From contig NZ_CP109434.1 in assembly GCF_036227105.1 (NCBI RefSeq), forward strand, positions 6,792,501-6,856,500: a stretch of DNA of 64,000 nt. The letters are read 5' to 3'. The notes under the pieces are model-generated. The model was not told the DNA's origin, did no database searches, and saw only the letters and a program-made list of their open reading frames with translations. The position numbers were made by a program, and so were the translations under genes. Below are positions 28,676-36,736 of the stretch, in pieces; position 1 is the stretch's first letter; each line of letters begins with the position of its first letter. Origin of the DNA: Amycolatopsis sp. NBC_01488 (lineage in GTDB: Bacteria; Actinomycetota; Actinomycetes; Mycobacteriales; Pseudonocardiaceae).

Positions 28676-29313
28676 ACATCCGGGAGCTGGGTGACCACCC
28701 GGCGGACCGGGAGCGCGTCGCCGCGCTGGTCGCGGCCTGCTCGCCGGAGAGCCTCCGGCTGCGGTTCCTGATGGGCGGCCCGGCCGAGCCGGGCGACGTC
28801 TTCCGGCGCTACCGGCGGTTCCTGCTGGCGGGAACGCCCGCGCTGCTGGCCGTTCGCGACGGGCGGCCGGTGGGGCTGCTCAACTTCGTCGCGGAGACCC
28901 CGGGCGAAGCCGAGATCGGCGTCCTCGTCGCCGATCCCTGGCAGCGACAGGGAATCGGCAGCGCGTTGACGCGCTGGCTGTGGGCGTCCGGGCAGTGGCC
29001 GGGCTGGACGGTGCGGGCCACCGTGCGGGCCGGCAACACCGGTGCGGAAACGCTGCTGCTGCGCCAAGGGTTCCGGCCCGTGCCGACGTACGAACGCGGC
29101 GAGCGGGACTTCGCCCTGGTCGTCCCGGACTGGGCTACCATGACAGGTGTCATGAAGGAGGCGGTCGATGACCAGGACGCCGCGGGAGCGGATGGTGCTC
29201 AGCGCCGCGCAGCTGGTGCGGATCCAGGGTGTCGGGGCAACTGGCATGCGGGACGTGGTCGCGCACGCCGAGGCGCCGCGGGGGTCCCTGCAGCACTACT
29301 TCCCGGGCGGTAA
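28660..29313 (+). CDS. GNAT-family N-acetyltransferase with C-terminal read-through tail
   Basis: A 217-residue protein. Residues 1-160 form a complete GNAT fold; the acetyl-CoA-binding motif A is VLVADPWQRQGIGSAL and a later strand is NTGAETLLLRQGF. The substrate is unknown. The frame does not stop after the domain but runs 146 bp into the downstream TetR gene in another frame, adding about 58 Ala/Gly/Arg-rich residues without recognisable structure. The ATG lies inside operator O2 and no Shine-Dalgarno is evident. It is presumably repressed by the adjacent TetR protein. Homology ends near residue 160, so the tail may be non-functional. Confidence 0.8.
   Translation: MTAVIDIRELGDHPADRERVAALVAACSPESLRLRFLMGGPAEPGDVFRRYRRFLLAGTPALLAVRDGRPVGLLNFVAETPGEAEIGVLVADPWQRQGIGSALTRWLWASGQWPGWTVRATVRAGNTGAETLLLRQGFRPVPTYERGERDFALVVPDWATMTGVMKEAVDDQDAAGADGAQRRAAGADPGCRGNWHAGRGRARRGAAGVPAALLPGR
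29139..29154. promoter_or_regulatory. TetR operator O3 ahead of the tetR gene
   Basis: CATGACAGGTGTCATG shares the ATGACA/TGTCAT half-sites of O1 and O2 with one symmetry mismatch. It lies inside the 3' part of the GNAT frame, 14 bp before the TetR start, and may allow separate control of the repressor gene. Confidence 0.7.
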
Positions 29314-29746
29314 GGACCAGCTGATCGCCGAAGCCGTCGCGTGGGCGGGAGGGTACGCGGCGCGGCGCGTCGAGCGCGTGCTGGCGAAGCTGACGGATCC
29401 GACGCCCGGCAAGCTCTTCGAGGCCATGGCCGCTCAGTGGCGCGACGAGTTCACGGCCCAGGGCTTCGACGGCGGCTGCCCACTGGTCGCCACGGTCGCC
29501 GACACCGCGGCGACCAGCGACAGCCTGCGGGAGGCGGTCGGCAAGGCGTTCGACGGCTGGCAGCGTCCGGTCGCTTCGGCGCTCGAGGAACTGGGCGTGC
29601 CGTCGGCTCGCAGCACGTCACTGGCGGTGCTGATGCTCAGCGCCCTGGAGGGCGCGATCGTCCTGGCCCGCGCGCACCGGGACGTCGCACCGCTCGACAC
29701 GGTGGTCGCGGAGCTGCGCCCCCTCCTCGACGGCGCGGTGTCCTAG
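29168..29746 (+). CDS. TetR-family regulator (LmrA/YxaF-like)
   Basis: A 192-residue TetR repressor. The helix-turn-helix is GVGATGMRDVVAHAEAPRGSLQHYFPGGKDQLIAEAV (residues 18-54), in which APRGSLQHYFPGGK is characteristic of the LmrA/YxaF subgroup. The C-terminal domain has the GGCPLVATVADTAA motif of the same group. ATG 29168 follows AAGGAGG with good spacing. It overlaps the GNAT frame and three palindromic sites with ATGACA half-sites surround the pair, so it very likely represses both genes. Such regulators often respond to cationic or aromatic drugs; the ligand here is unknown. Confidence 0.9.
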   Translation: MTRTPRERMVLSAAQLVRIQGVGATGMRDVVAHAEAPRGSLQHYFPGGKDQLIAEAVAWAGGYAARRVERVLAKLTDPTPGKLFEAMAAQWRDEFTAQGFDGGCPLVATVADTAATSDSLREAVGKAFDGWQRPVASALEELGVPSARSTSLAVLMLSALEGAIVLARAHRDVAPLDTVVAELRPLLDGAVS

Positions 29747-29763
29747 GGGGCCGCGGAAAGACT

Positions 29764-29785
29764 CCGTCCGGGATTCCCGAGACGG
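29764..29785. terminator. Bidirectional hairpin between TetR and SDR genes
   Basis: A stem of CCGTC-CGGG pairing with CCCG-A-GACGG (one bulged A, loop ATT) lies between the TetR stop and the convergent SDR stop. It is compact and GC-rich, fitting an actinobacterial terminator for both genes. Confidence 0.6.
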
Positions 29786-29786
29786 C

Positions 29787-30569
29787 CTAAGTGTGGGTGC
29801 CGCCGTCGATGCGGATTTCCGTGCCGGTGATGAACTTGCCGTCGTCGGAGGCCAGCATCGCCACCACGCCCGCCACCGTCTCCGGGCCGGCCACCGGGTT
29901 GCCCACCTCCGTCGTGAAATCCGCCGGGAGGATCGGCAGCAGGCGGCCGAACAGCGAGAAGTCGGTGTCCTGGGGCAGCCAGCTCGCCGCCGAGTCCGTG
30001 ATGCCGCTCTTCACGCTGCCCGGCGCGATGCTCACCGCACGCAGGCCCTGCTTGCTGTACTCCAGCGCCAGCGAGTGCGTGAACGCCTGGATGCCGCCCT
30101 TGCTCGCGCAGTAGGCCGCCATGTACGGGTGCGCGAACGACGCCGACGTCGAGCTGAAGTTCACCACCACGCCGTGCTCCGAGGCGAGCAACGACGGCAG
30201 GGCCGCGCGCGTCACCAGGAACGTGCCGGTCAGGTTGACCGTCAGCACGCGGTTCCACAGCTCCAGCGACGTCTCGTGCGTGTGCGAGGCCAGCAGGATG
30301 CCGGCCGCGTTGACCACCACGTCGAGCCCGCCCAGCGCGTCGACCGCCGAAGTCACCCCGAACTCGACCGACGCCTCGTCGGCCACGTCCATGACGAACG
30401 TCGTCAGGCCGCCGAGGCTCGCGGCCTTCTGGGTCTCGATGAGCCCCTCTTCGGAGACGTCGGTGCCGATGACCTGGGCCCCCTCCTCCAGCAGGCGGAA
30501 TGTGGTGGCCCGGCCGATGCCGGAGCCGGCACCGGTGACCAGGATGCGGCGATCGCGCAGGCGTTCCAT
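29787..30569 (-). CDS. Short-chain dehydrogenase/reductase (SDR)
   Basis: A 260-residue classical SDR. The cofactor motif is TGAGSGIG (residues 13-20) with GTDVSEE after strand 2, where Asp favours NAD(H). NAAG is present, and the catalytic triad is Ser in NFSSTSA, Tyr in YMAAYCASKGG and the following Lys. The C-terminal FITGTEIRIDGGTHT is typical. ATG 30569 is chosen because the Rossmann strand begins a few residues later; an in-frame start six codons upstream is the alternative. The substrate is not identifiable. Its start lies 22 bp beyond the stop of the hydroquinone-reductase gene on the same strand, so it may be a third gene of that operon. Confidence 0.9.
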   Translation of the reverse strand: MERLRDRRILVTGAGSGIGRATTFRLLEEGAQVIGTDVSEEGLIETQKAASLGGLTTFVMDVADEASVEFGVTSAVDALGGLDVVVNAAGILLASHTHETSLELWNRVLTVNLTGTFLVTRAALPSLLASEHGVVVNFSSTSASFAHPYMAAYCASKGGIQAFTHSLALEYSKQGLRAVSIAPGSVKSGITDSAASWLPQDTDFSLFGRLLPILPADFTTEVGNPVAGPETVAGVVAMLASDDGKFITGTEIRIDGGTHT

Positions 30570-30591
30570 GGCGATCACCGTAGCCAAGAAC

Positions 30592-31575
30592 TCAGAGCGC
30601 GGGCACCCTCTCGGCCTCCGGCGGCGGGCCCGGCGGGGTCCCGTCGCCGAACGGGCGGCCGCCCAGCTCCTCGCGGTGGTGCGGCGTCGGCCAGCCGGAC
30701 ACGTCCGGCCCCAGCGGGACGATCCCGCTCGGGTTCAGGTTCTTGTGCACCACGTAGTAGTGCTCCTTGATCTGCGGGAAGTCGATGGTGTCGCCGAACC
30801 CGGGCGTCTGGAACAGGTCGCGCGTGTAGGCCCAGAGCACCGGCAGTTCGGTGAGCTTCTGCCGGTTGCACTTGAAGTGGCCGTGGTAGACCGCGTCGAA
30901 CCGGACGAGGGTGGTGAACAGCCGGACGTCGGCCTCGGTGATCGTGTCGCCGACCAGGTAGCGCTGGTTCGCGAGCCGTTCGGACAGCCAGTCCAGCCGC
31001 GTGAACAGCTTGCGGTAGGAGTGCTCGTACGCTTCCTGGGAGCGGGCGAACCCGCACTGGTAGACCGCGTTGTTGACGTCGGTGAACACCTTCTGCGCGA
31101 CGTCGTCGATCTCGTCGCGCAGCTTCTCCGGGTACAGCTCGGGCGCGCCGTCGCGGTGGTACGCGGTCCACTCGGTGGACATGTCGAGCGTCATCTGCGC
31201 GAAGTCGTTGGTGACGACCTGGCCGCTCGGGACGTCGACGAACGCCGGCACGGTGATGCCGCGCGGGTACTCCGGGTCGCGCTTGAAGAACGCCTCCTGC
31301 AGCCGCTCGATGCCGAGCACCGGATCGCGACCGCCCGGATCCAGGTCGAAGCTCCAGCTCCGCTCGTCGTGCACCGGCCCGGCGATGCCCATCGACAGCA
31401 CCGGTTCGAGGCCGAGCAGGCGTCGCACGATCACCGCGCGGTTGGCCCACGGGCACGCCCGCGCGACGACCAGGCGGTAGCGCCCGGGCTCGACCGGCCA
31501 GCCGTCGCGGCCGTCGGCGGTGATGCGGTCGGGAAGGTAGTTCAGGTCGCGCTTGTACTCGCCCTGGTCGGTCAT
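30592..31575 (-). CDS. Glutathionyl-hydroquinone reductase-like protein (xi-class GST fold)
   Basis: A 327-residue protein of the S-glutathionyl-hydroquinone reductase (Ecm4/YqjG/PcpF) family. The N-terminal thioredoxin domain holds the catalytic cysteine C41 in ARACPWANRAVIVRRLLGL. Family landmarks WSFDLDPGG, PEYPRGITVPAFVD and TLVRFDAVYHGHFKCNRQKL are present. These enzymes remove thiol adducts from hydroquinones. Actinobacteria use mycothiol instead of glutathione, so the natural thiol is probably mycothiol (inference). The gene follows the MarR regulator by eight bases in the same operon, and a quinone-binding-type YceI gene is divergent, suggesting a quinone-stress module. Confidence 0.88.
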   Translation of the reverse strand: MTDQGEYKRDLNYLPDRITADGRDGWPVEPGRYRLVVARACPWANRAVIVRRLLGLEPVLSMGIAGPVHDERSWSFDLDPGGRDPVLGIERLQEAFFKRDPEYPRGITVPAFVDVPSGQVVTNDFAQMTLDMSTEWTAYHRDGAPELYPEKLRDEIDDVAQKVFTDVNNAVYQCGFARSQEAYEHSYRKLFTRLDWLSERLANQRYLVGDTITEADVRLFTTLVRFDAVYHGHFKCNRQKLTELPVLWAYTRDLFQTPGFGDTIDFPQIKEHYYVVHKNLNPSGIVPLGPDVSGWPTPHHREELGGRPFGDGTPPGPPPEAERVPAL

Positions 31576-31583
31576 CGGCGTCC

Positions 31584-32060
31584 TCAGCAGTCGTCGGTCG
31601 GGGGAGTGGCGTCCAGCGCCGCGGCCAGCCGGGCCAGCACCGGCCCGGCCGTGCGGATGTCTTCGGTGCTCAGGTGATCGAACACCCAGGCCCGCGCGCG
31701 GGCGAGGTGGCCCGGGTAGGCCGCCTCCAGTCTGGCCAATCCGGCGCCGGTCAGCACGGCGTTGGACGCGCGGCCGTCCTCTTTGCAGCGCCGCTTCTCG
31801 ACCAGCCCGCGGCGGGTGAGGTCGTCGACGACCCGGCTGATCCGGCTCAGCGAAAGCCCGGTGGTCGCGGCCAGTGCCGAGATGCGGAGCAGGTGGTCCG
31901 GCGCTTCGGAGAGCGCGACGAGCACACCGTAGTCGCTGACGGTGAGCCCGGTCTCGGGCAGGAACTGGTCCTCGAGCGCCCGCGGCAGCGCGGTCGTGAT
32001 GCGCATCAAGGACCGCCAGAACGGCGCTTCGTCGGGATCGAGCGCGGACAGTTCACCCAT
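31584..32060 (-). CDS. MarR-family transcriptional regulator
   Basis: A 158-residue MarR protein. The winged helix spans about residues 55-100: LLRISALAATTGLSLSRISRVVDDLTRRGLVEKRRCKEDGRAS. It has only two cysteines, C92 in the wing and C158 as the last residue, a possible thiol-based sensor. ATG 32060 lies seven bases after a -10 box TACACT (32072-32067, minus strand), so the mRNA is probably leaderless. It is first in an operon with the hydroquinone reductase. A palindrome TTGCGCAA shared with the divergent YceI promoter is a likely operator. Confidence 0.9.
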   Translation of the reverse strand: MGELSALDPDEAPFWRSLMRITTALPRALEDQFLPETGLTVSDYGVLVALSEAPDHLLRISALAATTGLSLSRISRVVDDLTRRGLVEKRRCKEDGRASNAVLTGAGLARLEAAYPGHLARARAWVFDHLSTEDIRTAGPVLARLAAALDATPPTDDC

Positions 32061-32066
32061 ACGGCG

Positions 32067-32113
32067 AGTGTATGCGAAAGCTTGCTTGCGCAACCAGCCA
32101 AAGTGAGTACAGT
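32067..32113. promoter_or_regulatory. Back-to-back promoters of marR and yceI-like gene around TTGCGCAA
   Basis: The palindrome TTGCGCAA (32086-32093) supplies a -35 box on both strands. Rightward, TTGCGC (32086-32091), 16 bp and TACAGT (32108-32113) drive the YceI gene. Leftward, TTGCGC (32093-32088), 15 bp and TACACT (32072-32067) drive marR. A repressor on the palindrome would silence both genes at once. Confidence 0.6.
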
Positions 32114-32167
32114 GTCGTTGAACCCTCAATCACCTGGGGGTCGCCCCGACGAGGAGAGAAGACGAGC

Positions 32168-32725
32168 ATGACCAGCGCGACCACCTACCCCCAGCTGACC
32201 GGTGAGTACACCCTGGACGCCGCCCACTCGCGGATCGGGTTCGTCGCCCGGCACGCCATGGTGACCAAGGTCCGCGGCAGCTTCAACGAGTTCACCGGCG
32301 CCGCGACGATCGACGGGGACACCCCGGAGAAGTCGTCGGTCCAGGTCACGATCCAGGCCCACAGCATCGACACCCGCAACGCCGACCGCGACGGTCACCT
32401 GAAGAGCAACGACTTCCTGTCGATGGACGAGTACCCGCAGATCACCTTCACCTCCACCGAGATCAAGCAGACCGGCGAGACCTCCTTCGACGTGACCGGC
32501 GACCTGACGATCAAGGACGTCACCCGGTCGGTCACGATCCCGTTCGAGTTCGAGGGCTCCGCCAAGGACCCGTTCGGCAACGACCGGATCGGCTTCGAGG
32601 GCTCCACCACGATCAGCCGCAAGGACTACGGCATCACCTGGAACGCCACCCTCGAGACCGGCGGTGTCCTGGTGAGCGACAAGGTCACCCTCGAGTTCGA
32701 GATCTCCGCGATCAAGAACGCCTGA
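32168..32725 (+). CDS. YceI-family lipid/isoprenoid-binding protein
   Basis: A 185-residue protein with the complete YceI lipocalin-like barrel: YTLDAAHSRIGFVARHAMVTKVRGSFNEFTG at the N-terminus, then RDGHLKSNDFLSMDEYPQITFTST and the paired strands DLTIKDVTRSVTIPFEFEG. There is no signal peptide, so it is cytoplasmic. YceI proteins bind polyisoprenoid compounds such as quinones. ATG 32168 has GAGGAG upstream; an earlier in-frame start lies in the promoter region and is rejected. Divergence from the MarR/hydroquinone-reductase operon through a shared promoter suggests a joint role in quinone handling (inference). Confidence 0.92.
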   Translation: MTSATTYPQLTGEYTLDAAHSRIGFVARHAMVTKVRGSFNEFTGAATIDGDTPEKSSVQVTIQAHSIDTRNADRDGHLKSNDFLSMDEYPQITFTSTEIKQTGETSFDVTGDLTIKDVTRSVTIPFEFEGSAKDPFGNDRIGFEGSTTISRKDYGITWNATLETGGVLVSDKVTLEFEISAIKNA

Positions 32726-32731
32726 CTTCGG

Positions 32732-32765
32732 GAGCGGGAGCCGGCCTCAGCGCCGGTTCCCGCTC
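32732..32765. terminator. Terminator hairpin after yceI-like gene
   Basis: GAGCGGGAGCCGGC (32732-32745) pairs with GCCGGTTCCCGCTC (32752-32765) through one G-T pair, with a 6-nt loop. It begins seven bases after the YceI stop and overlaps the last codons of the convergent TetR gene, so it can serve both. Confidence 0.7.
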
Positions 32766-33352
32766 GCCCGCAGGTTCGCGATCCCGACGTCGAGCGCCGC
32801 TTCCAGGTGCTCGATGCCGCCGGTCGACAGCATCACCACCACGCCGCCCTGGATCCCAGCCAGCAGGGCGGCCGCCGTGCGCCCGGCGTCGACGTCCGTG
32901 CTCACCTGGCCGGCGTCCTGCAGGTGGCGGATGCCCGCCTCGATCTCGTCCTGCCAGCGTCGCAGCAGCTCGCTCACCACGGCCTGCGCCCCCGGCGTCG
33001 CGCGGCCGAGCTGGGAGATCAGCACGTTGAGCGGGCAGTGCTGCCCCCGGCTGTCGTAGTGCGAGACGACGGTGTCGCGCCAGCGCTTCCACGCCGCCCA
33101 CGACGTCAGCCGGCCCAGCTGCGGCTGCTGGACGGCCAGGACCTGGTCGGCTTCGTGGCGCGCCACCGCGAGCAGCAGCTCTTCCTTGCCGTCCGGGAAG
33201 TAGTGGAAGAGCTGGCTCTTGCTGGTGCCCGTGCGCGCCCGCACGTCGTCGAGCGTCGTGACGGCGACACCGCGCTCGCGGATCTCCGCCGCGGCGCCCT
33301 CGATGATCCGCTGCCGCGTCGCGACGCCCTTCGGGGTCAGCTTTGGACTCAC
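32747..33352 (-). CDS. TetR-family transcriptional regulator
   Basis: A 201-residue TetR protein. The helix-turn-helix is GVAVTTLDDVRARTGTSKSQLFHYFPDGKEELLLAV (about residues 28-63). The C-terminal part includes GQHCPLNVLISQLGR, typical of the TetR_C_11-like group that includes YxaF relatives. Translation starts at GTG 33352. The next gene on the same strand upstream (GT87) stops nine bases before that start, so the two may be co-transcribed. No palindrome is obvious at its start. Target and ligand are unknown. Confidence 0.88.
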   Translation of the reverse strand: MSPKLTPKGVATRQRIIEGAAAEIRERGVAVTTLDDVRARTGTSKSQLFHYFPDGKEELLLAVARHEADQVLAVQQPQLGRLTSWAAWKRWRDTVVSHYDSRGQHCPLNVLISQLGRATPGAQAVVSELLRRWQDEIEAGIRHLQDAGQVSTDVDAGRTAAALLAGIQGGVVVMLSTGGIEHLEAALDVGIANLRASGNRR

Positions 33353-33361
33353 CGGTCCAGT

Positions 33362-34603
33362 TTAATCAGGTCTCGTCGTGCGCGCTCCGGCGGGACGATC
33401 CCGGCCTGTCCCCGCCGCGAGCGCGCCGAGGGTGAGAAGGCCGATGAGCACGTACAGGTAGTTGCCGAACAGCGTGGCCAGCTCGCCAGGGTGCGGCACC
33501 CTGAGCGTTTGCAGGACGATCCAGCACGACGACGCCAGGAACGCCAGCCACACCAGGACGACGCCGGCCTTCTCGGCGGGCAGGTGGCCGCGCCAGGCCC
33601 GGACGGCCCAGATCACCAGCAGGGGGACGCACCACACCCAGTGGAAGATCCACGAGACCGGTGAGATCAGCAGCCCGGTGATGGCACCCGCCAGGATGCC
33701 GGCCAAGTCGTGCCCGCGGCGGCTCGCCCGGACCGCGACCGCGAGCCCGGCCACGCCGACCAGTGCCGCGAGCACCAGCCAGATCGCGCCGGCGTGCGGG
33801 ACCTCCAGCTGGTCGAGCACGCCGCGAATCGAGGCGTTCAGGGTGCGGGCCACCTTGTCGTCGGGGATCTGCGTCACCCGCTTGAAGTCCCACAGCTCGG
33901 TGAACCAGTATTCGACGGAATCCCGGGGCAGCAGCACGAAACAGGCCAGGATGGTGGCGGCGAAGGTCAGCGCCGCGGTACCGGCCGCGCGCCGGCCGCG
34001 GGTGAACAGCAGGTAGGGGAGGAAGATGAGCGGGGTCAGCTTGATGCCCGCCGCGATGCCCACCCCGACCCCGCGAAACCGGCCGCGTGCGCCGACCAGG
34101 TCGGCGATCACCAGCAGGAGCAGGATCAGGTTGACCTGGCCGATCCACAGGTTGAACGTGACCGGAGCCAGCGGCAGCGTGGCCAGGCTGGCGACCGCCG
34201 TCCACCGGACGCGTGCCGCCGGATCGGTGACGCCGAGCGGCCGGAGCAGTGACCAGATCACCGCCTCCATCGCGAGCACCGAGATCAGCGTCCAGACGGC
34301 CGCCGCGATCGCGGCCGGCAGCACGGCCAGCGGGCTGAACAGCACGGCGGCGATCGGCGGGTAGGTGAACGGGAGCTTCAACGGCGAGGTGAAGCCGTAC
34401 AGCGGGGCACCGTCGAGGACGGTGGCTCCCGCGCCCCGGTAGACGTCGAAGTCGACGCCGAGAAACGCGCGTGGGTAGCGGAGGAGGACGGCGCCCGCCG
34501 CGCCGACGGCCAGCAGAGCCAGCAGGCCGTGCCACCCGGTGATGTTCCCGGCGAGCCGGTGCCATCGGGTCGTGTCGTCGCGCCGGGCATCCACGTCCAC
34601 CAT
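33362..34603 (-). CDS. GT87-type polytopic membrane glycosyltransferase (DUF2029)
   Basis: A 413-residue membrane protein with about ten hydrophobic segments and the DUF2029/GT87 signature. The first loop contains GVDFDVYRGAGATVLDGAPLYG with the conserved Asp pair, followed by LPFTYPPIAAVLFSPLAVLP and NLWIGQVNLILLLLV. These are hallmarks of PimE-like polyprenyl-phosphate-mannose-dependent mannosyltransferases that build cell-envelope glycolipids or polysaccharides. The active face is extracytoplasmic. ATG 34603 has GGAAGGGG at good distance. The acceptor cannot be predicted; the neighbours (TetR, GH31) give no direct link. Confidence 0.88.
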   Translation of the reverse strand: MVDVDARRDDTTRWHRLAGNITGWHGLLALLAVGAAGAVLLRYPRAFLGVDFDVYRGAGATVLDGAPLYGFTSPLKLPFTYPPIAAVLFSPLAVLPAAIAAAVWTLISVLAMEAVIWSLLRPLGVTDPAARVRWTAVASLATLPLAPVTFNLWIGQVNLILLLLVIADLVGARGRFRGVGVGIAAGIKLTPLIFLPYLLFTRGRRAAGTAALTFAATILACFVLLPRDSVEYWFTELWDFKRVTQIPDDKVARTLNASIRGVLDQLEVPHAGAIWLVLAALVGVAGLAVAVRASRRGHDLAGILAGAITGLLISPVSWIFHWVWCVPLLVIWAVRAWRGHLPAEKAGVVLVWLAFLASSCWIVLQTLRVPHPGELATLFGNYLYVLIGLLTLGALAAGTGRDRPAGARTTRPD

Positions 34604-34723
34604 GTCGTGGCCCCTTCCATCCCTGTCGATCGAATGAGCCCGTCCGAACAGGCTAGGGAGGAATGGTCGCCGGCGGTTCTTCTGTCGTGCTGTCCCCTCC
34701 GACGGCGGACGAACGTGCCCTCG

Positions 34724-36727
34724 TCACTCGCGACCGGTGATCGGCACCTCCGCACCGTCGCGCAGGAACACGGGAATCCGCTCCGCGGGCGCCTCGGCCT
34801 CGACCGTGACGCCGCCGTCGTGGCGGGCGCCGGTCACCGCGTCCGTCCACGACGCACCCGCGGGCAGGTACACGCGCCGCGCGGTGAGCCCCGGCGCGAG
34901 GACCGGCGCGACCAGCACGTCCGGCCCGAGCAGGAACTGGTCGGAGACGTCCCACGCCGAAGCGTCCGCGGGGAAGTCGACGAACAGCGGGCGCATCGGG
35001 GGCACGCCCTGCTCGTGCGCCACCCGCATCTGGGCCATCAGGTACGGCCGCAGCCGCTCCCGCAGCCGCAGCGATTCGGTGATCGCCGGCAACGCCTCCG
35101 GACCGAAGGACCAGACCTCGTTCGGACCGCCGGTCATCGACGGCCCGAACGGCGGCCGCGGGTCGCGGAAACCGTGCAGGCGGAACAGCGGGCAGAACAC
35201 CCCGTACTGGAACCACCGCACCATCAGCTCGCGATACTCGGGCGACGCCGGGTCGCCGCCGTGGAAGCCGCCGATGTCCGTGGTCCACCACGGGATCCCG
35301 GCCAGCGCCACGTTGAGCCCGGCGCGGACCTGCGTCCGCAGTGACGCCCAGGTCGCCGGGATGTCGCCCGACCACAGCGCCGCCCCGAACCGCTGGCTGC
35401 CCGCCCACGCCGAGCGGCTGAGCAGCACCACCTCGTCGTCGCCTTCGGCGCGGATGCCGTCGTGGAAGGCCTGCGCGTTCGCCTGCGGGTAGAGGTTGAC
35501 CACCTCCGAGCCGGGCCCGGCGTGGAAGCCGAGGTTGTGCGGGTGGCCGGGCTGGATCTCCGGCTCGTCGCCGTCGAGCCACCACGCGCGCACGCCCAGG
35601 TCGTAGTAGTTCTCCTTGACCTTGCTCCAGACGAACTGCCGGGCCACCGGGTTGGTCGCGTCGTAGAACGCCACCGGCATCTCGACGTCGAACCCCTTGT
35701 CCTTCCACGGCGCGTGCGCCGGGACCCCGTTCTCGGCGGCGACCAGCAGCCCCTTCTCGTGCATCTCGCGGTGGTTCGACGACAGCGGGCTCACCGACGG
35801 CCACACCGACACCATCAGCTTGACGCCGAGTTCGTCCAGCTCCCGCACCATCGCGGCGGGGTCCGGCCACTCGGCGGGGTCGAACCGCCAGTCGCCGAGG
35901 TGCGTCCAGTGGAAGAAGTCCGCCACGATCACCGACAGCGGCAACCCGCGCGCGTGGTACTCCCGCGCGACCTCCAGAAGCTCGTCCTGCGTCCGGTAGC
36001 GCAGCTTCGACTGCCAGAACCCGGCCGCCCACTCCGGCAGCATCGGCGGGTACCCGGTCGCGTCGGCGTAGTGGCCGAGGATCTCCCGCGGGCCGTCGCC
36101 GGTGGTGACCCAGTAGTCGAGCTGACGCGCGTCGTCGGCGACCCAGCGGGTGCCGTTGGCGGCCAGTTCGACGCGGCCGACCGCCGGGTTGTTCCAGAGG
36201 AACCCGTAGCCGCGGCTGGACAGCAGGAACGGCACCGACACCTCGGCGTTGCGCTGCACCAGGTCGAGCACGAGGCCCTTCTGGTCGAGCCGGCCGTGCG
36301 TGTGCTGGCCGAGGCCGTAGAGCCGCTCGTCGTCGTAGGCGGTGAACCGCTGTTCGAGGCGGCCGTACCCGTTGCGCGACGGCATGAACAGCCGCGCGCC
36401 GGGCCACCAGAAGTGCGCGCGCTGCTCGGCCAGCAGCTCCTCGCCGGTATCCGACCGGACGAACCGCAGCTGCGCGTCGATCCCGGTGTCGGTGTCGGCG
36501 ATCTCCACGATCGCGGTGAGCGCGCCGTTGACCAGAAGGCCGGTGCGCCCGTCGACCGAGGCGGTGGCGGTCGACGGCTTCGCGGGCAGCAGCGCCCCCG
36601 GCACGTCGTCGAGGATGCGGTGCCGCCCGGCGCGCACGCGCACGCTGCCGTCGCCCCACGGCTCGACGCGCAGCACCTCGTGCCGCACGGTGACTTCGAG
36701 CGAACGGCCGTCTTCGGACGTGATCAC
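34724..36727 (-). CDS. GH31 family alpha-glycosidase (alpha-glucosidase/alpha-xylosidase type)
   Basis: A 667-residue glycoside hydrolase family 31 enzyme without signal peptide, so cytoplasmic. An N-terminal beta-sandwich (LYGLGQHTHGRLDQKG) is followed by the TIM barrel with LSVIVADFFHWTHLGDWRFDP and the nucleophile D385 in WWLDGDEPE. LSRSAWAGSQRFGAALWSGDIPATW and IPWWTTDIGGF follow. It hydrolyses terminal alpha-glycosides of imported oligosaccharides; substrate preference (glucose or xylose) cannot be fixed. It is the last gene of the LacI-controlled transporter operon, nine bases after the second permease. Pairing with a divergent secreted beta-glycosidase suits xyloglucan-like oligosaccharides, as a hypothesis. 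Confidence 0.9.
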   Translation of the reverse strand: MITSEDGRSLEVTVRHEVLRVEPWGDGSVRVRAGRHRILDDVPGALLPAKPSTATASVDGRTGLLVNGALTAIVEIADTDTGIDAQLRFVRSDTGEELLAEQRAHFWWPGARLFMPSRNGYGRLEQRFTAYDDERLYGLGQHTHGRLDQKGLVLDLVQRNAEVSVPFLLSSRGYGFLWNNPAVGRVELAANGTRWVADDARQLDYWVTTGDGPREILGHYADATGYPPMLPEWAAGFWQSKLRYRTQDELLEVAREYHARGLPLSVIVADFFHWTHLGDWRFDPAEWPDPAAMVRELDELGVKLMVSVWPSVSPLSSNHREMHEKGLLVAAENGVPAHAPWKDKGFDVEMPVAFYDATNPVARQFVWSKVKENYYDLGVRAWWLDGDEPEIQPGHPHNLGFHAGPGSEVVNLYPQANAQAFHDGIRAEGDDEVVLLSRSAWAGSQRFGAALWSGDIPATWASLRTQVRAGLNVALAGIPWWTTDIGGFHGGDPASPEYRELMVRWFQYGVFCPLFRLHGFRDPRPPFGPSMTGGPNEVWSFGPEALPAITESLRLRERLRPYLMAQMRVAHEQGVPPMRPLFVDFPADASAWDVSDQFLLGPDVLVAPVLAPGLTARRVYLPAGASWTDAVTGARHDGGVTVEAEAPAERIPVFLRDGAEVPITGRE

Positions 36728-36736
36728 GCGGTCTCC

